Source of the DNA: Schistosoma haematobium
Lineage: Eukaryota > Platyhelminthes > Trematoda > Strigeidida > Schistosomatidae
Length of the DNA stretch: 64,000 nt
Direction of reading: 5' to 3'
Assembly (NCBI RefSeq): GCF_000699445.3
Contig: NC_067198.1
Location: forward strand, 19,610,536 to 19,674,535
The notes under the pieces are model-generated. The model was given only the letters and a program-made list of their open reading frames with translations. It was not told the DNA's origin and made no database searches. Position 1 is the first letter of the stretch. Each line of letters begins with the position of its first letter. A program made the position numbers and the translations under genes. This document shows, in pieces, positions 1 to 14,539 of the stretch.

Positions 1-3000
1 ACAGTGTAAACTCCAATTAAAATATAGTAAGATAAAGCAATTGCAAATAAAAGGAGTACTATATACAAAGGTATAGATCTTTGAAATTTAATCTGAAGTA
101 AGGAAAAATTCAAAACATGAAGAAATTGGTTGAATAAAAGATCATTTTGAATAAAAATGCTTACTGGATAATGAGGTGGTTTCTTCACCCAAGATTTCTA
201 ATATCATTTTGGTTGATAAATGAAAATTTATTTGTCAATAATTTGTGATCGACAAATAAAATAGAGTGCAAATCTAAATCACTGAAAGATTTTAAACAAC
301 TATTTCTAGAGGTTTATGTTTTCTGCACACTAATAACATAACAAAATAAATACATGGAATATACCTCCATGGAAACTCAGTCACTGATTAGCGTTTCGTT
401 GAATCGTTTAGATAAGAAACACTCATTCACTTCTGACGATTGTGTACCGATGACTTATATAACGTAGGATTAACTAACCAGACACTCACTTTGTCCATAC
501 AGTTTTATACAGTCCTGATACGGTCACGTTTAAAATAATGTAGTATTCACACTAAGTTTGCTTTAGTCAAATAACAAAGTCTAAGTTCATTGAACAAATT
601 TAAAACCAATTTCCGAATTGATAAATAAGCTATGATTCACTAAAATATAGAAAATATGAGTCATATTATCATTACTATGCCAATATCCCAAATATTTGTG
701 TGATGTAGTCACTAAACAAAGTTGTTCTACCCAAATAAATTGATTCATGGTTACTAACACCCTGTTGTCAATTATTTACCGCTAGTCAAGGTATTCTTTG
801 CTTAGTCTTCTGCTACTAGACACAATCATCATAAATTTAAAAAATCAGGTTATATGCCCATTAATGATCACGATCTCTCTGAAGCTGTTATGTATATACT
901 TTGAAGAATTTTTTATCCCTGGCTGTAGCCATACCACATTAGATAGTCTAAGAATAAGAACTGAATTCCCTTCGCGTCTTGTCTAGTGATAGATCATATT
1001 TTTTAGTAACGGAAACATTCGTCACTAACTGTAATGTGTAGAGATCAGCAGCCAACTGTTGGTTAGTACAAATATATTCTAAGTTTTTTTAAAGGTTAAT
1101 GTCTGCCAACAAACAGGGAATTTATTCATACATTTCAATACTCGCAACATTTATAGGTAAGAATAATTCCATTTCTTCTCTTAAACTAATATGTTTAAAA
1201 ACGAAACAACGTTAACTTCACTCTTAGTAAGATCACATAATTATTAGTCAGACTACTAGAAATTTCATAGTTTACACTATGCATTAACTGAGACTAGACA
1301 ATCATAAGAACACCTTACAGTTATCTTATTCTAAAATGAAGCCTCTTAATTGTTCACACTGAAACATTTCCTGAAAATCGTTTACCTGTGACCTACAAGC
1401 ATTGTTGTTTTTCCCTCAGTTGAAAACCGTTGAAATACCAGTCACTGATTCACACTTATAGGCTAAAAGATTATAGGATATTTGGAAATCGTCATCTACA
1501 TGTCTACGTGATGAACCAAACAAATACCTTATAATAAAAGTCTAACATACCTTTCCTAGATTTTCGTTTCATTTTTCATACCTTTGAATGGCAGGAAAGC
1601 TTTACCTGATGACTTACAGCTTTATTTCATCAATGTTCTATTATTAACTGTTTTGCTTTAAGTCTGTTAGATGCCACCTATTTATGCTTATTTCAGAAAA
1701 TATTCAGCAGGAAAGCTATACTCTTGAAATTTGACATACAGATGTAAAATCGAATTCGAAACAAAGATAATTATAATATTTTCAGCAATAGGAATCTAAC
1801 AAAATAAATACTTTCATTTCATATGATAAGAGATTGCTTTTCGAAGACCTAGAGTAAATTGATGAGTAGACAGCTTTGTGAAATAAGTGAAACACTTTTT
1901 AGCAAGTTAAGAGATAGTGACATTATGTTTGGAACATTTGATTAACAATAGAGACTGACGGACATTTTTAACAGGTCTTAATAGTGCCTTTGACTCTTCG
2001 ATGAAATGACAATAGAAAACCTATAATAAACATCGCGCTGGTTAGAAATGTACTTATAGCTTATCAGTACATCATTATATAGTCCTGGTTCACTTATATT
2101 GAAAACTCAATTTATTCCTCGAAGTAAACCCACGTCACAACTTTGTAGTGACCAAATCATATATAAGAACTAATTTGACGACTAAAAGATGTAACTTTCT
2201 CTGATCAAAAACTATCATCTATTTTTTAAAATATAAAGCAAATAATTTGAATAAAATAGTTATAATTCAAGTCTTCCACCTATAATTTTAGTAATCACAG
2301 TTGATATAACCTAATAATAGATTAACCCGACACACTTCAAGTGAACAGCACTAGTAGAGAAAGGAAAAACTCAAGCCTGAACACAAGTGCGAAAATACGG
2401 GTAATAAATTAACAGCTGAGAAAGTAAACAAAAATTACCATTCTTGGTCTCCGGATAATCATTTCGCTTTCAGAAACTCTGGAGATTGTTTGAAATGATT
2501 TTCTTTATTAGTTGGAGAAAAATGTGGATGCTCCTTGAAATCAGAAAGTTGTTAACAATTGACTGTTCCAGTATATAGCGGAAAGGATCATCTGAAAGTA
2601 AGTGGTTATAATGAAGAATGATCTTTTGAAGTATAATATCAAGGTTTTCTTTCTTTTTGGTTAACACTTACGCAAGGTTAGGCGTGTCTATGCAAGGTTT
2701 ATGCAGATCAATCTGTAAGCTGTATACGAGGTTAACTCCACATTTATATTGATTTCTGTAAGCAATGTGTTTTATTGTAGTGGTTAGTATTTCTGGATTG
2801 ATTCAGAAACAAAACACCTAAAGTCAAACAATGTGAGGTCAAAGTGATGCATGGCCCTGTGTTTATTGAAATGGTAGCGTCACATTTAACATGTAATTCA
2901 GGCCCATGTCACTGCTGCTTATGCTAACTCATTTTAAATCATACCATTAACGACAACAAAAAAGAAGAATACATACTACGCAAAAGAATTCGCAAAACTG

Positions 3001-6000
3001 TTTAAGGCGTCACCACCCATTTTTACAGACAAACCAATGGTTTTGAGGTTAGTGTTGTCATATCTTCAAAAAGAACAGTTTTTTAACTGACTCTGGACGT
3101 TATTAATGAAGCATCTGTGTTGTGCATCGTTATAATTTCCTAGTTCCCTCTATGAATGTAGGACCGACACAGAGACCAACAAACAACAATCGAGATCGTA
3201 AGGCCTAACAGGCATTGAGCTCCTTCCAACGCAGTGCTTAATAAAAAGATGACGTCAGTTAAAATATGTTTGTCCTGTTGTATGACGGTTTCTTGTGTCT
3301 CAAGCCCACATGGTACAATAGAGCAGTTTCGTTACTACACATCAACAAATGTAGAAAATTGCAGTGTTCGCATAACTACTTGATAGATGAAGGAAAACTC
3401 AGGTCACTCATTAAGTGAAAACATGGAGAAGACAAGAAATACAACAGTGATTGATCCGTAAACAAAATCAATCAAACAAAATTATAGAAGTTTACAACAA
3501 TCCAAGTGTTTAATAAATATACAATCAAAATAAAACCAGTAATTCTGCATAATGCGGTTAAAAATATTACCTTTATAACAAAAAGCTTATCAATACTGAT
3601 AACTTAGGACCTTAAATTAATTTGAGTAAACTGGTAAGATAGTCTAAAACCTGACAAATAAACTAAATCAGAAATGCCAACAGGACACAACAGTGGTCAG
3701 TAGTACACCATCGGTAGTGCACCATTATTGCAAGTTATGGAGAATAATATTTTAGATGTTACTGTAATCCATTACTTGAGAACAACTACACAGGGCAACG
3801 CATAACTTTTACAGCATTTCGTTTGCTTTGGTAACATCTAAGAGTCTTTGGATGACTTGATGAAGAAAGGCAGTCAATTTTATAATACACCTACAGAATA
3901 ACTCATATATACTATATTTATCTAATGGCTAATCAATAGTAAATAAAACATTACAATGCTTTTAAGCATTTCTGGTTGTCCGATACTAACTTATTAACAA
4001 AATAACCGGTAAAAAGAAATACTGAGGAAACTGAACCTATTTCCCTCAAATTATCCAATAATAAGGTTCTTATCCTGTATTTTATAGGACGATCAAGATT
4101 CAACAACTTTAAGTTATTTTTAGTCCTTCTAAGTTGATCAAGATCACCAAGAGACGCACTTTTTAGACCGAGTGACATACGAATAAAACACTCTACCCGA
4201 AGACTTGTTATCAACCTCAACAGTGGCCACACTTGGAAATAGCCTGAACCTTGAACAAAAATATATCTCAAGGATTATCGCAAACCTACTACATAAACTG
4301 ATAAATAAAAAGACACTCAAATAAATTTTAAACGTACGTTTGCCGAACGATCAAAATCGTTTATGAGTCTAATGACTCATTTTGACACAAATAACGAGAA
4401 ACACTCGATGGAAAGAAGTTCAGTAGACTGTACTTTCGTGGTGACTAACAGTAACAGTTGAAGTGTTCAAATAGACGGTGGTTATTTAACCTTGACAGCT
4501 AGCAGCGTAGAAGGTACAAACAAATATCATGTAGGAGTAAAACAGATCAAAATTTGCCTATTAAAAAACAAGAAAGCAATAAAACTCGGAAAGAGATAAG
4601 ATTACAGACAGCAATGTCCTAGTTTGAACATTTAATTCGTTGGGTCATTTTGTAATATAACAGCTTCTTGAGTCAATTAGATTTTGAAGAACTTATGGTT
4701 CCAGCTATATCAAGCTCACAGAAAGCACCGCAATGTAAACGTAATGACCGAATTTCCGGAAATCATTTTGTTTTTTGTTCTCTTTACGTCATTTTATGGT
4801 TTTGTCATAATTTTAGAGAAAAAGTAACTGCCCTTCTTTCCGTGCGCATCATTTCAAGTTTGCAGACTTTAGCGTAGTGTTGTCGTATTTGTTAACCATC
4901 GAAGATTGGATAGTATTTATGAAAAGTATGTCGTTCAATAGTGTAGTAGAAAGGTCGACAGGTAACAGGTTGTCTTCCAAGTAAGCAACTTCCAGCCATT
5001 GCATGCTAACGCTATGTAGTATGTTCATAAAAGTCCAATGGATTCTCAGAAATAAGCTGATTGGAAATGCGGTCTACGATGGTAAGTGAACCATGACAAC
5101 AATTGCTTACGATCCGTCAGCTAACAGCCTCATCGAAAAATTTCACCAACTAATAAGAAACCTTTCTTATCGCCTGTCTAATACAACCAACACGCGCGAA
5201 CATACGCCACGAACAAATATCTAAATATCCAAAATAATGATAACTAACAATCTAGTTTGACACACTTTAGCTCACGCCATACAAAATATTTCTTGTCAAT
5301 TACACATGAACACTCTGAATCTACGTCCGATATTCCTTAGAATTATTGTGCCTACAATGTCATAGTTGTGGAAATATATTTTGACATGTAAACACTCACT
5401 CCTGTATTCTATTAACTAATTATTTTTATACCTTTTGAATAATTAACTGAGTTAAAGTACCTTCATGTTTGTATCAGTCCGCCATAATGCTAATGTCCTC
5501 GATATGAGTTATTCCAGGTGGTTGTGTGAGGTGGTCCATACAGGTAATGAGATATGAGTATACGTTGTTAAGAATCGTACCAAGTCAAAGTGAACAAGGT
5601 TGAAACACTGGTCAGGGTATGTGAAACATCCTATGAAGCACCTACATAGGAGCGTGCCAACACCATCGCGTCTTTTTTAAAACAGAATAGCAAAGTCGTT
5701 CGTCTATGAGCTTTATGGTTACTCGAAAACCTGGATCCCAAATTTTGTGTATCATATTGAAGGAATTCAGTTTTTATTGTTCCTGTACGACTGGACGATC
5801 CCTCACTGTAGATATGCTATACAAATTATTCTTTTTACCACCTTGTCATCTTTTTGATTCGTAATTTCATTTTCGTGAATGATAGCTCGTGCTCAAAACA
5901 GGTGTATTTCTCCTTTAGAACCTGGAAGATTTTCAGGAAGGTTAGTTTCCCAAAAGATATTCTAGGATGTTACATAAGATGATAAGCCTGCGAGTACATG

Positions 6001-9000
6001 GTTTGCCCTAGAAATATGTTGCACCTCTAAAGTGAAGTGCAAGATGCATTATATTCATCAAGACTCTCAGGAAAGTGCTTGTCCAAAGGCAAATTGGGAG
6101 GTAAGTTCGGTTTTCAGTCCGTCACTAAATGTTGAAAGTGCCGTGCAACACAACACATTACAATAGGGCAATTAAGTGTCTTGTGAATGTCTCAAAATCA
6201 ATTTCTCCTGTCATTTCATAAAAGACTCCTATGAGTAAGATCATTTAGACGCATATATTAAAAAGTTCTTTGCTATCTAGGTATGCAAACGCAGTTGACT
6301 CGACGATGGTTTACTCCACTGTGAAAACTGTAATGTACGTAGCTTAGATCAACTGTATGTCTCTTGCATTTGCACGAAGTAGGTGTGTTAATGATCTAAT
6401 TAGAGGTACACGATTCCGTATAAGCCGATCGGTAAAGACAAATCCGATTGTCGAATTATAAACGGCTCCAAGTAATCCAGAGTGCTATCTACTTTATTTT
6501 CATGGAGGCAAATGTTTTGAGTGTTAACGGTATGCTGACAACAGTTGAGTGAGTAGATCCGGATTCGACATTTCTTTTCATTCGCCGTAAATTCAAGTCT
6601 TTGAAGTTTTTGGAAAATAGGTTTAAATGATGAAGATATGGTTCTCTGTTCGGATTTGAGATCATACAGTGATCAACACGTTCGTGCACAGTCAGGACCT
6701 CTGAATGAGTTGGTGATGGATATTTGAGACGTGTAAGCAGCACATGAACCGAAAAGTATACACTAAAATTCGTGGAGTTTGGTAGTGTTAGTGGCCGTTT
6801 CACGGGTATCGTCCGTAGCCGTAAGAATTCGATTTGTTTAAACCAATTCGATTCTTGAAAAGACGCAATTGTCTTCCAAGGTATCTGTTAAGTCATGGAC
6901 ACTCAGCAATGCATAGAGACTTGGATTAGTTCTAGTGTTATATGCTCGACAGTAACCAATAGGACCCTAATCACTGCACTACCATTTAGAGGACGTCTAA
7001 GGGGTCATCTGATGGCATTTCCGAAAATATATATGGCCTTACGGTCGTGGGTTATGTATAGAATTACTGTCTACGCACAGTAGTTGGGGTTTTTACAGTT
7101 AGAAACACCTGTGGAGCATCAGCTAGATAATTGGGTCTCTCACATGTTTAATTATAACCGAGCACAACCTACAAGCAGAAAATAAAACTACGCAGACCAA
7201 TTACTTAGCGTCTCCACCCACCAACCTCCGTTTTCTTGAGTCGATGAGCAGGTAATGGTATCACGGACGGTTTGCAAGATTTACTGTGGGTGTTTCTGTA
7301 CGAACATAAATCAAGGTTTTCCATTTCTCATGGCTTCAAGGTAAACGCGTTTTCGTGACGGGACTTCCTAGGGAGTCTCAGACCGTCTTCAGCCATAATG
7401 AAATGTAAGAAAATAAGTGGATGAATTGCTTTGTTTTTAACTCAGGCTTTATTTCAGCAGAACAGTGTTTTTTGTTTCTTCCATCTCTAGGGCCTGTCCA
7501 GGAGACACAGGAAAAAAGCTAGCTCGGAATGGTAGTAACTTCATTTTCTTTTGAGAGACATTAAGTGGTTTGCCGCAACGCAGTCATTCCATACTTGAGG
7601 CACCTCGGGTTTGTGACATGTTTTTAGACAAGTTTAATCTAATTGCATGTGTGCCTTTAGGTAACCTATATACATAAGAAAATGTGGAACGCCATACTTT
7701 TCGGTAGTAACGCTGAGTTAAGTACTTCTAAGAGTGTTTCAACCGACCTAATCGATAATTCTTGGCAGACAATCTTATCTCGATGGCCCTGAGTATGGAA
7801 TGAATTCGAAAATTCCTGAACATTTTTTCCAACGTTCGAGCAAAACATGATTCCAGCAATTGTAGATTATATGTACTCATGGTGTCCGCACACAAAGTAG
7901 GCACTACGCCTTCTTGTGGTCTATCCTAGTAACAACGCTGAGAATCTACCGACTCCAGGAAAACATACTTGTACGGATAGTTGGTGTTACCAGTAAAGTG
8001 TTTATCTACCTTAATTATACAGATACTCAGACGACAGTTATAGAAGCCCATTTATATGAACATACTTCGTGATAGCGTGCAATCGAATGTACTTTTAAAG
8101 TTACCATTTTTTCAAAAAAAGTATTCAATAATCTCCGATTACTTTTTTTCATATTCTCATCAGTACGGTGAAGTAGATTGGTATTGCTTATAAGTACAGA
8201 TGCTTACGATGGGTTTATGTGGTGCAATATGTGACAAGCTAACAGTGAGTACTACAGCTGTAGAGATAAATCAGCTACATTCATAATGCCCAAGTTAACA
8301 TTATTTTGATGACTAATTACCCTGGAGGCTTACATGCAATTTACTCTAAGGGTTCTGGTTATCTCCAGAATCCGGTCTTCAGATCCAGCCCGCTAGTCTT
8401 GGGAGTTTATTTGAAATCAAACGGGAACCGCCTTCATTTATTGGGGCAACTTAGGCAAACTAAGTTGTCCAAAGTGGCCCTTGTCTATAGTTCGCTGATC
8501 AATGGCCTCCTGCATACGTAACCGAATTCCTTTCACCGAGTCACTTTGCAATTCGATATCGTGGAATAGTTGGTCCAAATTGTTTTGATCCACATTTTAA
8601 AATGACCTTTTTGATGTGGTAGGGTTCGAAAACATCACTAATTAGTATACTGAAAGTAATTTATCAAGCAAAAATGCGCATTAATTCCTTCACTACTTTG
8701 AGGAATCGGGCACCTGTGTGTCACTCTGCATAACAAGATCAGGCCTAAATGAGGTGACTCGAATTATGGAGGTGTTATAGTACTAATCTCACACAGTTTG
8801 AACACGAGTTTTGATCTAAAAATAAACATAAAATTTATCAATATGCGAAAAAATCTGGAAACGCGAGAACGATATCACGATATGTAACAGAATGTTTAAA
8901 TGCGAATTTCAGAAGGCAACACAAAGATCATGTAGCCGCAAGCACGCCAAACGGATTCGAGCAGAAATACTAATGCAAAAGGGAGAACACAGAGACGAAT

Positions 9001-12000
9001 TCAGAGTCGAATGAATCAACAGGACTGAAGTATATATATATTTTTGAAAATGAATGATTCATCGCGCAATTTAAGCAAATAATATACGTGTGTAGGATGT
9101 CACATGTGATCGAGGATACATGGTCATAAAGACATGATAGCACTAACGCCTAGATATGCTAATTGTTGGTGTTTGACAGTTCTTCAAAACGCCCTCTTCC
9201 ATAAATATTTTATGTAAAAGGATCCCAAACGCAGTCAAACCAGAAGTCAGGAATAAGCGGGCTAGTTGTTGCCGTGGATGCGTAACACTTATACTGATGT
9301 GTGACCGAGTGCCCTCAGGTAGAATTCTTCCAGTAAAACCAACGAGGACAACTTTAATGTCGAAGGCTCATAGCAACACTTGTTTTTGGGGATTTATTTT
9401 TCTGATACACACCTTGACACACTGTCTAGGCAGTTTGATATCATTCCGACACAATGTGGAACTGAAACTTCAATGTACTGAGATTGTTTGTTATTCTGTA
9501 GCAAGTTCTCCATAACAATTACTGTAAATTCTAGTGCCTGTGTTGACATAAATGAAATTCTATTACAAAGTCGCATTCTGGCATCATTTCAATAATTATT
9601 TTACTTAAGTGTGGTTGTATCCATTCATTCGTATTACACCTAATCCTTCTCCATTACTCCTATACATTGCAATTAATTCAGTTACTTAAATATGTACCCA
9701 AAAACACTCGCTCTCGTGTTTGATTTTTTTACCATTCGTCATCGACTATCAAGTTGCAGATGAAAAACAAAACAACACGACGAAGTTGGGACATTAAACA
9801 AAATGTGCAGTGGAAATTATGTTTTTATTTTCAGGTCTCACACATTAGATGAACGAAAAACGCAAAACATCTCACATAAACTGAACATTTAGATGTGCTA
9901 TTAATTTTTGGACACGTATCGTTTCATTTCCTGTATTGAGCTAGTGTTCAGAAATAATGTTATTAAGTATTATAAACCCTGGAAACAAACTGTTCAGACG
10001 ATCCTCTATTTCTGCCAAACCGACTTCCAAGGCTTCGCCGCCAACCGGATTAGGAACAAGTAGCACAATTTTAGATTAAGACTTAGGGTTGGGGATCAGT
10101 ACAAGATATTACGCTCAGCATTTCCACCATAAGCTAACATCATCTACAATGCAAAACTCATACGTAGCAAAATAGATAAATAAATTACTCGCATGAACTT
10201 GAAAGGCGCTATTTGAAACCTTGGGCAACGCTTCAGGGGTATCGCGACACTTTTTTCACTTCTGCTTTGTGCACAGACAAAAATCGAAATTAATTATGAA
10301 TAGATTTGAAATTTTGTTTTCCGTTTTTAAAATTAAGTGAAAAGGAGTTAGTCCATTTTGCGATACATGATATCGTGAAGTCCTTGAAAATTGATTAATC
10401 AGCTGATGTTATAATAGTTTTTCCGTATTTGCATCGCAGACTAGCAATTATTTCCACTTAACTATACACTGAAAGTAGATAAATAATTTATTTTTCGTAT
10501 GAAACAACATGATCTAAGCATATATCGTCATAAAAATTGTATTGTCAAGGCTACCAAAACTGAGCAACAAGTAACGATACCATGATAAGATTTATCGTTT
10601 TTCTCTTCTCCATTGCAATTTTGGCTCATTTCCACTGTTTCGTTCTACTTTTATGATGGACGTAGGTAATAGTGAAAATATTAGCTGTCCTGAGGGTCGT
10701 AAAGGCTATGTATATGCCATAGATGATTATAGCATATACCAAGATGTTAGTATCACCCTCTACAGTTAGATATTTAAGCCATCAAATCATTGTATTGCAG
10801 GAAGTAAACCAAGATCGTGTGGAAGAGGTACAATTGTGTGAAGACTACCAGAGACTAAGCTAACATATATTTACTACCTTCTGTACAGAATTCCAATGTT
10901 TAGGCTTCCGCTATTCTTGTAAAGGTAGCTGATAGCAGGACTAAGTACTATTATAAAGAGGTTACGAGAAGGTATTGAAATGTACGATTAATTAATGAAA
11001 ATATCTTGGTCTCAGGTGAAAATATTGTCTGAGATCTTATGTGATAGTCTTCGAAAACCAACCAAGGCGTGTCTAGCTTACGTGCTGATACCGGACTAAA
11101 ATAAAATAGGCACCAGTAATTACAAATTGCACAGGACGATTCAACGTAAGTTCACATAGCAGTCTATATATGTGTTGGTTGTCTAAGTTTTCGGAGTGCA
11201 ACCTATCCAGAGAACCAAATAACACAAGCCATATATGTTGCGAGTCAGGTTTTTCTAAGCAAAGCAAGAAATAAAGTAAGTAAGCGTGGGTGGCGATCCA
11301 AAGAAGGTGTGCTAAATGCACTTTCTGTGTGTAATTGAATACTAGTTTCTGTTTTTATATTAGTTTCTGTTAAACATTTATACTGAAATAATTATTTCCT
11401 GTCTATCTTATTTCCAGCTGGCTTCGCTAGTGTTCACAGACCTAGATGGAACTTTTCAATTCAGTAAACATTGTTATACAGTTGGTACGCTTAGTTTGGA
11501 TAATGGCCATGACATGGGACATTCGTTTGTCTACTATGAGCTGTTTGGCTGTTCTGATACTGCATTTGTAATACAGACTTTTTTCGTAAAACTCTGAGTG
11601 AAAGTTCAACACCAATCTGATGTACTTAACCAAAACGCACGAGCAATACTTAAGAATTGAAAGTTATTTACTAATGGATCACTTGTGTTAGTTTTAAAAA
11701 TTAATAAACGTTTTCATTTATGACGCATCACTTAATTACGACAATGCTTATCTATCGTGACAGACCGGAATTCCACCTGGTAATATAGTACACCATGTTC
11801 AAGTTTGCAGTATTTGGTAAACGGTCTGTATGACTAATCGCGTGTGCAGCAACCTGGTAATTGTCACAAAAGAACGCGAACCAACATCCCTATGTCTCAC
11901 AACCACTTAAGACTGCACAGTACACTCTCTCTGCCGTAACGCTATAAGAACAAGTTAGTGGCCATATAAATGAATTTATGTCAAAATAAAAAGATTACAA

Positions 12001-13270
12001 TGTTAGAACTTCTTGTTATCAAGAGACATAGCTATGATCAGTGAGAACGATAGATTCTGACGATGTAGGTTCATCATTAGCACCGACTGAACTAATCACT
12101 TGTGTGCATATGTCTTTCGATGCTTCGAGGCATGAATGGATGAGTTTACTGACCAAAGGTCCACTGAGAGCATGGATTGAGTGGTAGTTGATAGTGAACT
12201 TATCTAGCAGATCATCACTTCATATAGAGATTGACATGCTGTCCAACGCACGAAGAACTATGCCTATTATTTATTTCCTTGTCCACTGACTGCTATGTCG
12301 AAATATGTCTACCGTGCTTATAGAGACAAAGGAACACACGTTTACCTCCACGAATTAGATCTTTAGAATATGCATACAAAATGTGACCACAGGGCAACAT
12401 GTAGTCATTGCAACTCTCACAAGCAATTCATGCACGTGAAGTATCAACAACATACATCATACCCTCGTCGTGGCACCAGATGTATTCTCCTTCTATAAAT
12501 TCGTGTCTCGTCCTAACATGTTTATAATTTATGACTACAATTTCAGCTGCAAAAGATGTGAACTCATTTATGAGTTCGAAAGGGTATTGGAACCTGGAAT
12601 GAGTGATACATTCAACTATATTTCTTAGGTTCTTCTAGGTGTTTATGGGCATTTTCGACGCGGTTGTTTGTGTGATTGCCCAGGCTTAAAACATGCCGCT
12701 TGTAACAGCAAATCCACATTGACTTCCGGGCAATCTAGTAATCTCTTATATAATCATACGCCCGTGGAAAATGGGTTCTTAGATGTTCGTTCTTCTGAGA
12801 AAAACTGAATATAATGCGTTATGAAAAGCAAAGCTCACATGTCAGACCGTCTAGTCTTAATAATGTGTTCCAAGCATTTGCGTACATCAGGGTTACGGAA
12901 CTACAGAAAACAATTTCTACAGCTAACACATACACCCCTGAAAAATGCTCCCAAGACATGAGATGAACAAAGTACTATGTTGACATGACTGTGCATAGAC
13001 TGTATCGCTGAAATTTCGTTCGCTGCCGAATCCGTAACGAAAGTGCGTGTATCACAAGTACTGCATATTGTCTTTACAGCATTTGAATAGTCTTACGACA
13101 TCGCGTTGCTCTTGCCTGCAAAGAGCATACAAAACAGTGTGCTCTTGTCCAAGACTATCAGTAGCCACTGGCTGAAACAGTGGAAACCTTTAAGGTAAAT
13201 TTATTACTATTCGTTACTTACCCAACTTTCTTGGTTTGGTGAGTCGAGTCATACATACTACCTCTGGGAA
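1..13270. other. Intergenic DNA, no supported gene
   Basis: AT-rich sequence without an ORF that looks like a known protein or has plausible exon structure. The short ORFs here (for example 798-986 plus, 6489-6803 minus, 9297-9515 plus) show no domain, no conserved motif and no splice-site support. Stretches of somewhat higher complexity around 3.9-4.3 kb (minus) and 8.3-8.5 kb (plus) look loosely alike and may be old copies of one repeat. Around 10,080 there is a short TTAGGG-like phrase. I see nothing else I can name. Confidence 0.6.
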
Positions 13271-13311
13271 TGCGTGGTAAATAGCTATTTGCTCCCTGCT
13301 GCTGAAGTACA

Positions 13312-13874
13312 TCATAGATATGTTCCCATGTTCACTGAATACTTTAACATCAGTGTTTGCTTGGTAAGCTGTTTATGGAACTTCCAAGAAACCAGATGCC
13401 GTAAGCTACGAGTTGGCGTATTACTCAATAGGAACGTTCTTAAATATAAGCGTTCACCTGACGTCAGCCGTCGTCTTGAAGGATCTACTGGAATATATAC
13501 TTCTGTGCAAGGATGGTTGTGCACGGCCTTAACAGGTGTTACTTTCAGCTCACCATTTACTGCACGGACCCAAAATCCGGATTGACAGTGGCAATATTTC
13601 GACCTGAAGGATAAATTCATTCGGAATAAGAAATACGTAGATACCGACGTCATCTTCTTTGTTTAGGTTGTGATGGTGAGTAAGAAGTTGTATGCTCTTC
13701 GAAACAATGAAGATCACTTTCATCATCTACATCATGAACACAAGCACCCGATTCTGATGAAATGCGTTTACGTCCATATGTACAGACATATCTCACGAAA
13801 AAATACCTTAGAGTTAAGTCATCATTGTTCTTTTTACATTCTGACATAACGTACTTAGTATGTGTATAGTACAA
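13312..13874 (-). pseudogene. Decayed MULE/FAR1-like transposase N-terminal fragment
   Basis: Two overlapping minus-strand reading frames join across a frameshift near 13,650. The upstream part (13,874 to 13,650) encodes a segment with RYFFVRYVCTYGRKRISS, followed by Cys and His residues. The downstream part (13,653 to 13,312) contains CQSGFWVRAVNG and then VHNHP. An aromatic-rich YVCxYG start, spaced Cys residues and a final HNH resemble the FAR1/WRKY-GCM1-type zinc-binding domain at the N terminus of Mutator-like (MULE) transposases, which are known in schistosomes. No transposase catalytic core follows on the minus strand below 13,312. I infer an old, broken transposon copy. A host transcription-factor exon is the main alternative; the frameshift argues against it. 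Confidence 0.4.
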
Positions 13875-14539
13875 AAATAATTACCAACCACAGAATTCAT
13901 ACTAACTTATGTACTTCTTGCAAACAGGTCTCAAAATTGTCCCAACTTGTAAATCCTCGTGATAGCATAATATCATTGAAGATTCGTTCATCATCGCGAC
14001 GGCATCGTCTTCGTTACTTGAAGGACGGACGTTATCAGACGTAGTGTGGCTGAACTGAATTCAAATCTAAAAGTGTTCTGATTTGACCGTTTCTGCAAAA
14101 CTTCACGAACTGTCGGTGTGACGCACCAATCATCTTACTAGAGTTTGACCTTCAAGTGCCCGCAAACTTTGCTAGTGGGCGATACGTTAAGCAACCGAAC
14201 TAACTCCTTTGTGATGTCATTTCGAATAATCTAAAAATATCTGATGTCCTTAAACAAACTTATGAGTATGCAGTCGCACGAATTAAGGAATTAATCACAA
14301 AATGCGATCAGAACAAAAAAACCTCAAAAATAGATTATTCATTATGAGGTTACTAAGTCACTTAGTCGTAGCTAAATAAACTTTTTTTCAGTAGAATATT
14401 AGACTGTAATAAGGTGAGGAAAAAATCTGTCTTCAAAGAATATAAATGGTCGAGGCGGATTTGATAGCAGAGGTATATGAAAACCATCTAACCCAGTTGT
14501 AAGATACGAATTCGCGGGACTTATTTGCGTTTCGTCCCT

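Noticed and set aside
13274..13585. 103-aa plus-strand ORF
   Set aside because: It is the complement of the transposase-like fragment on the minus strand, which has recognisable residues; the plus frame has none.
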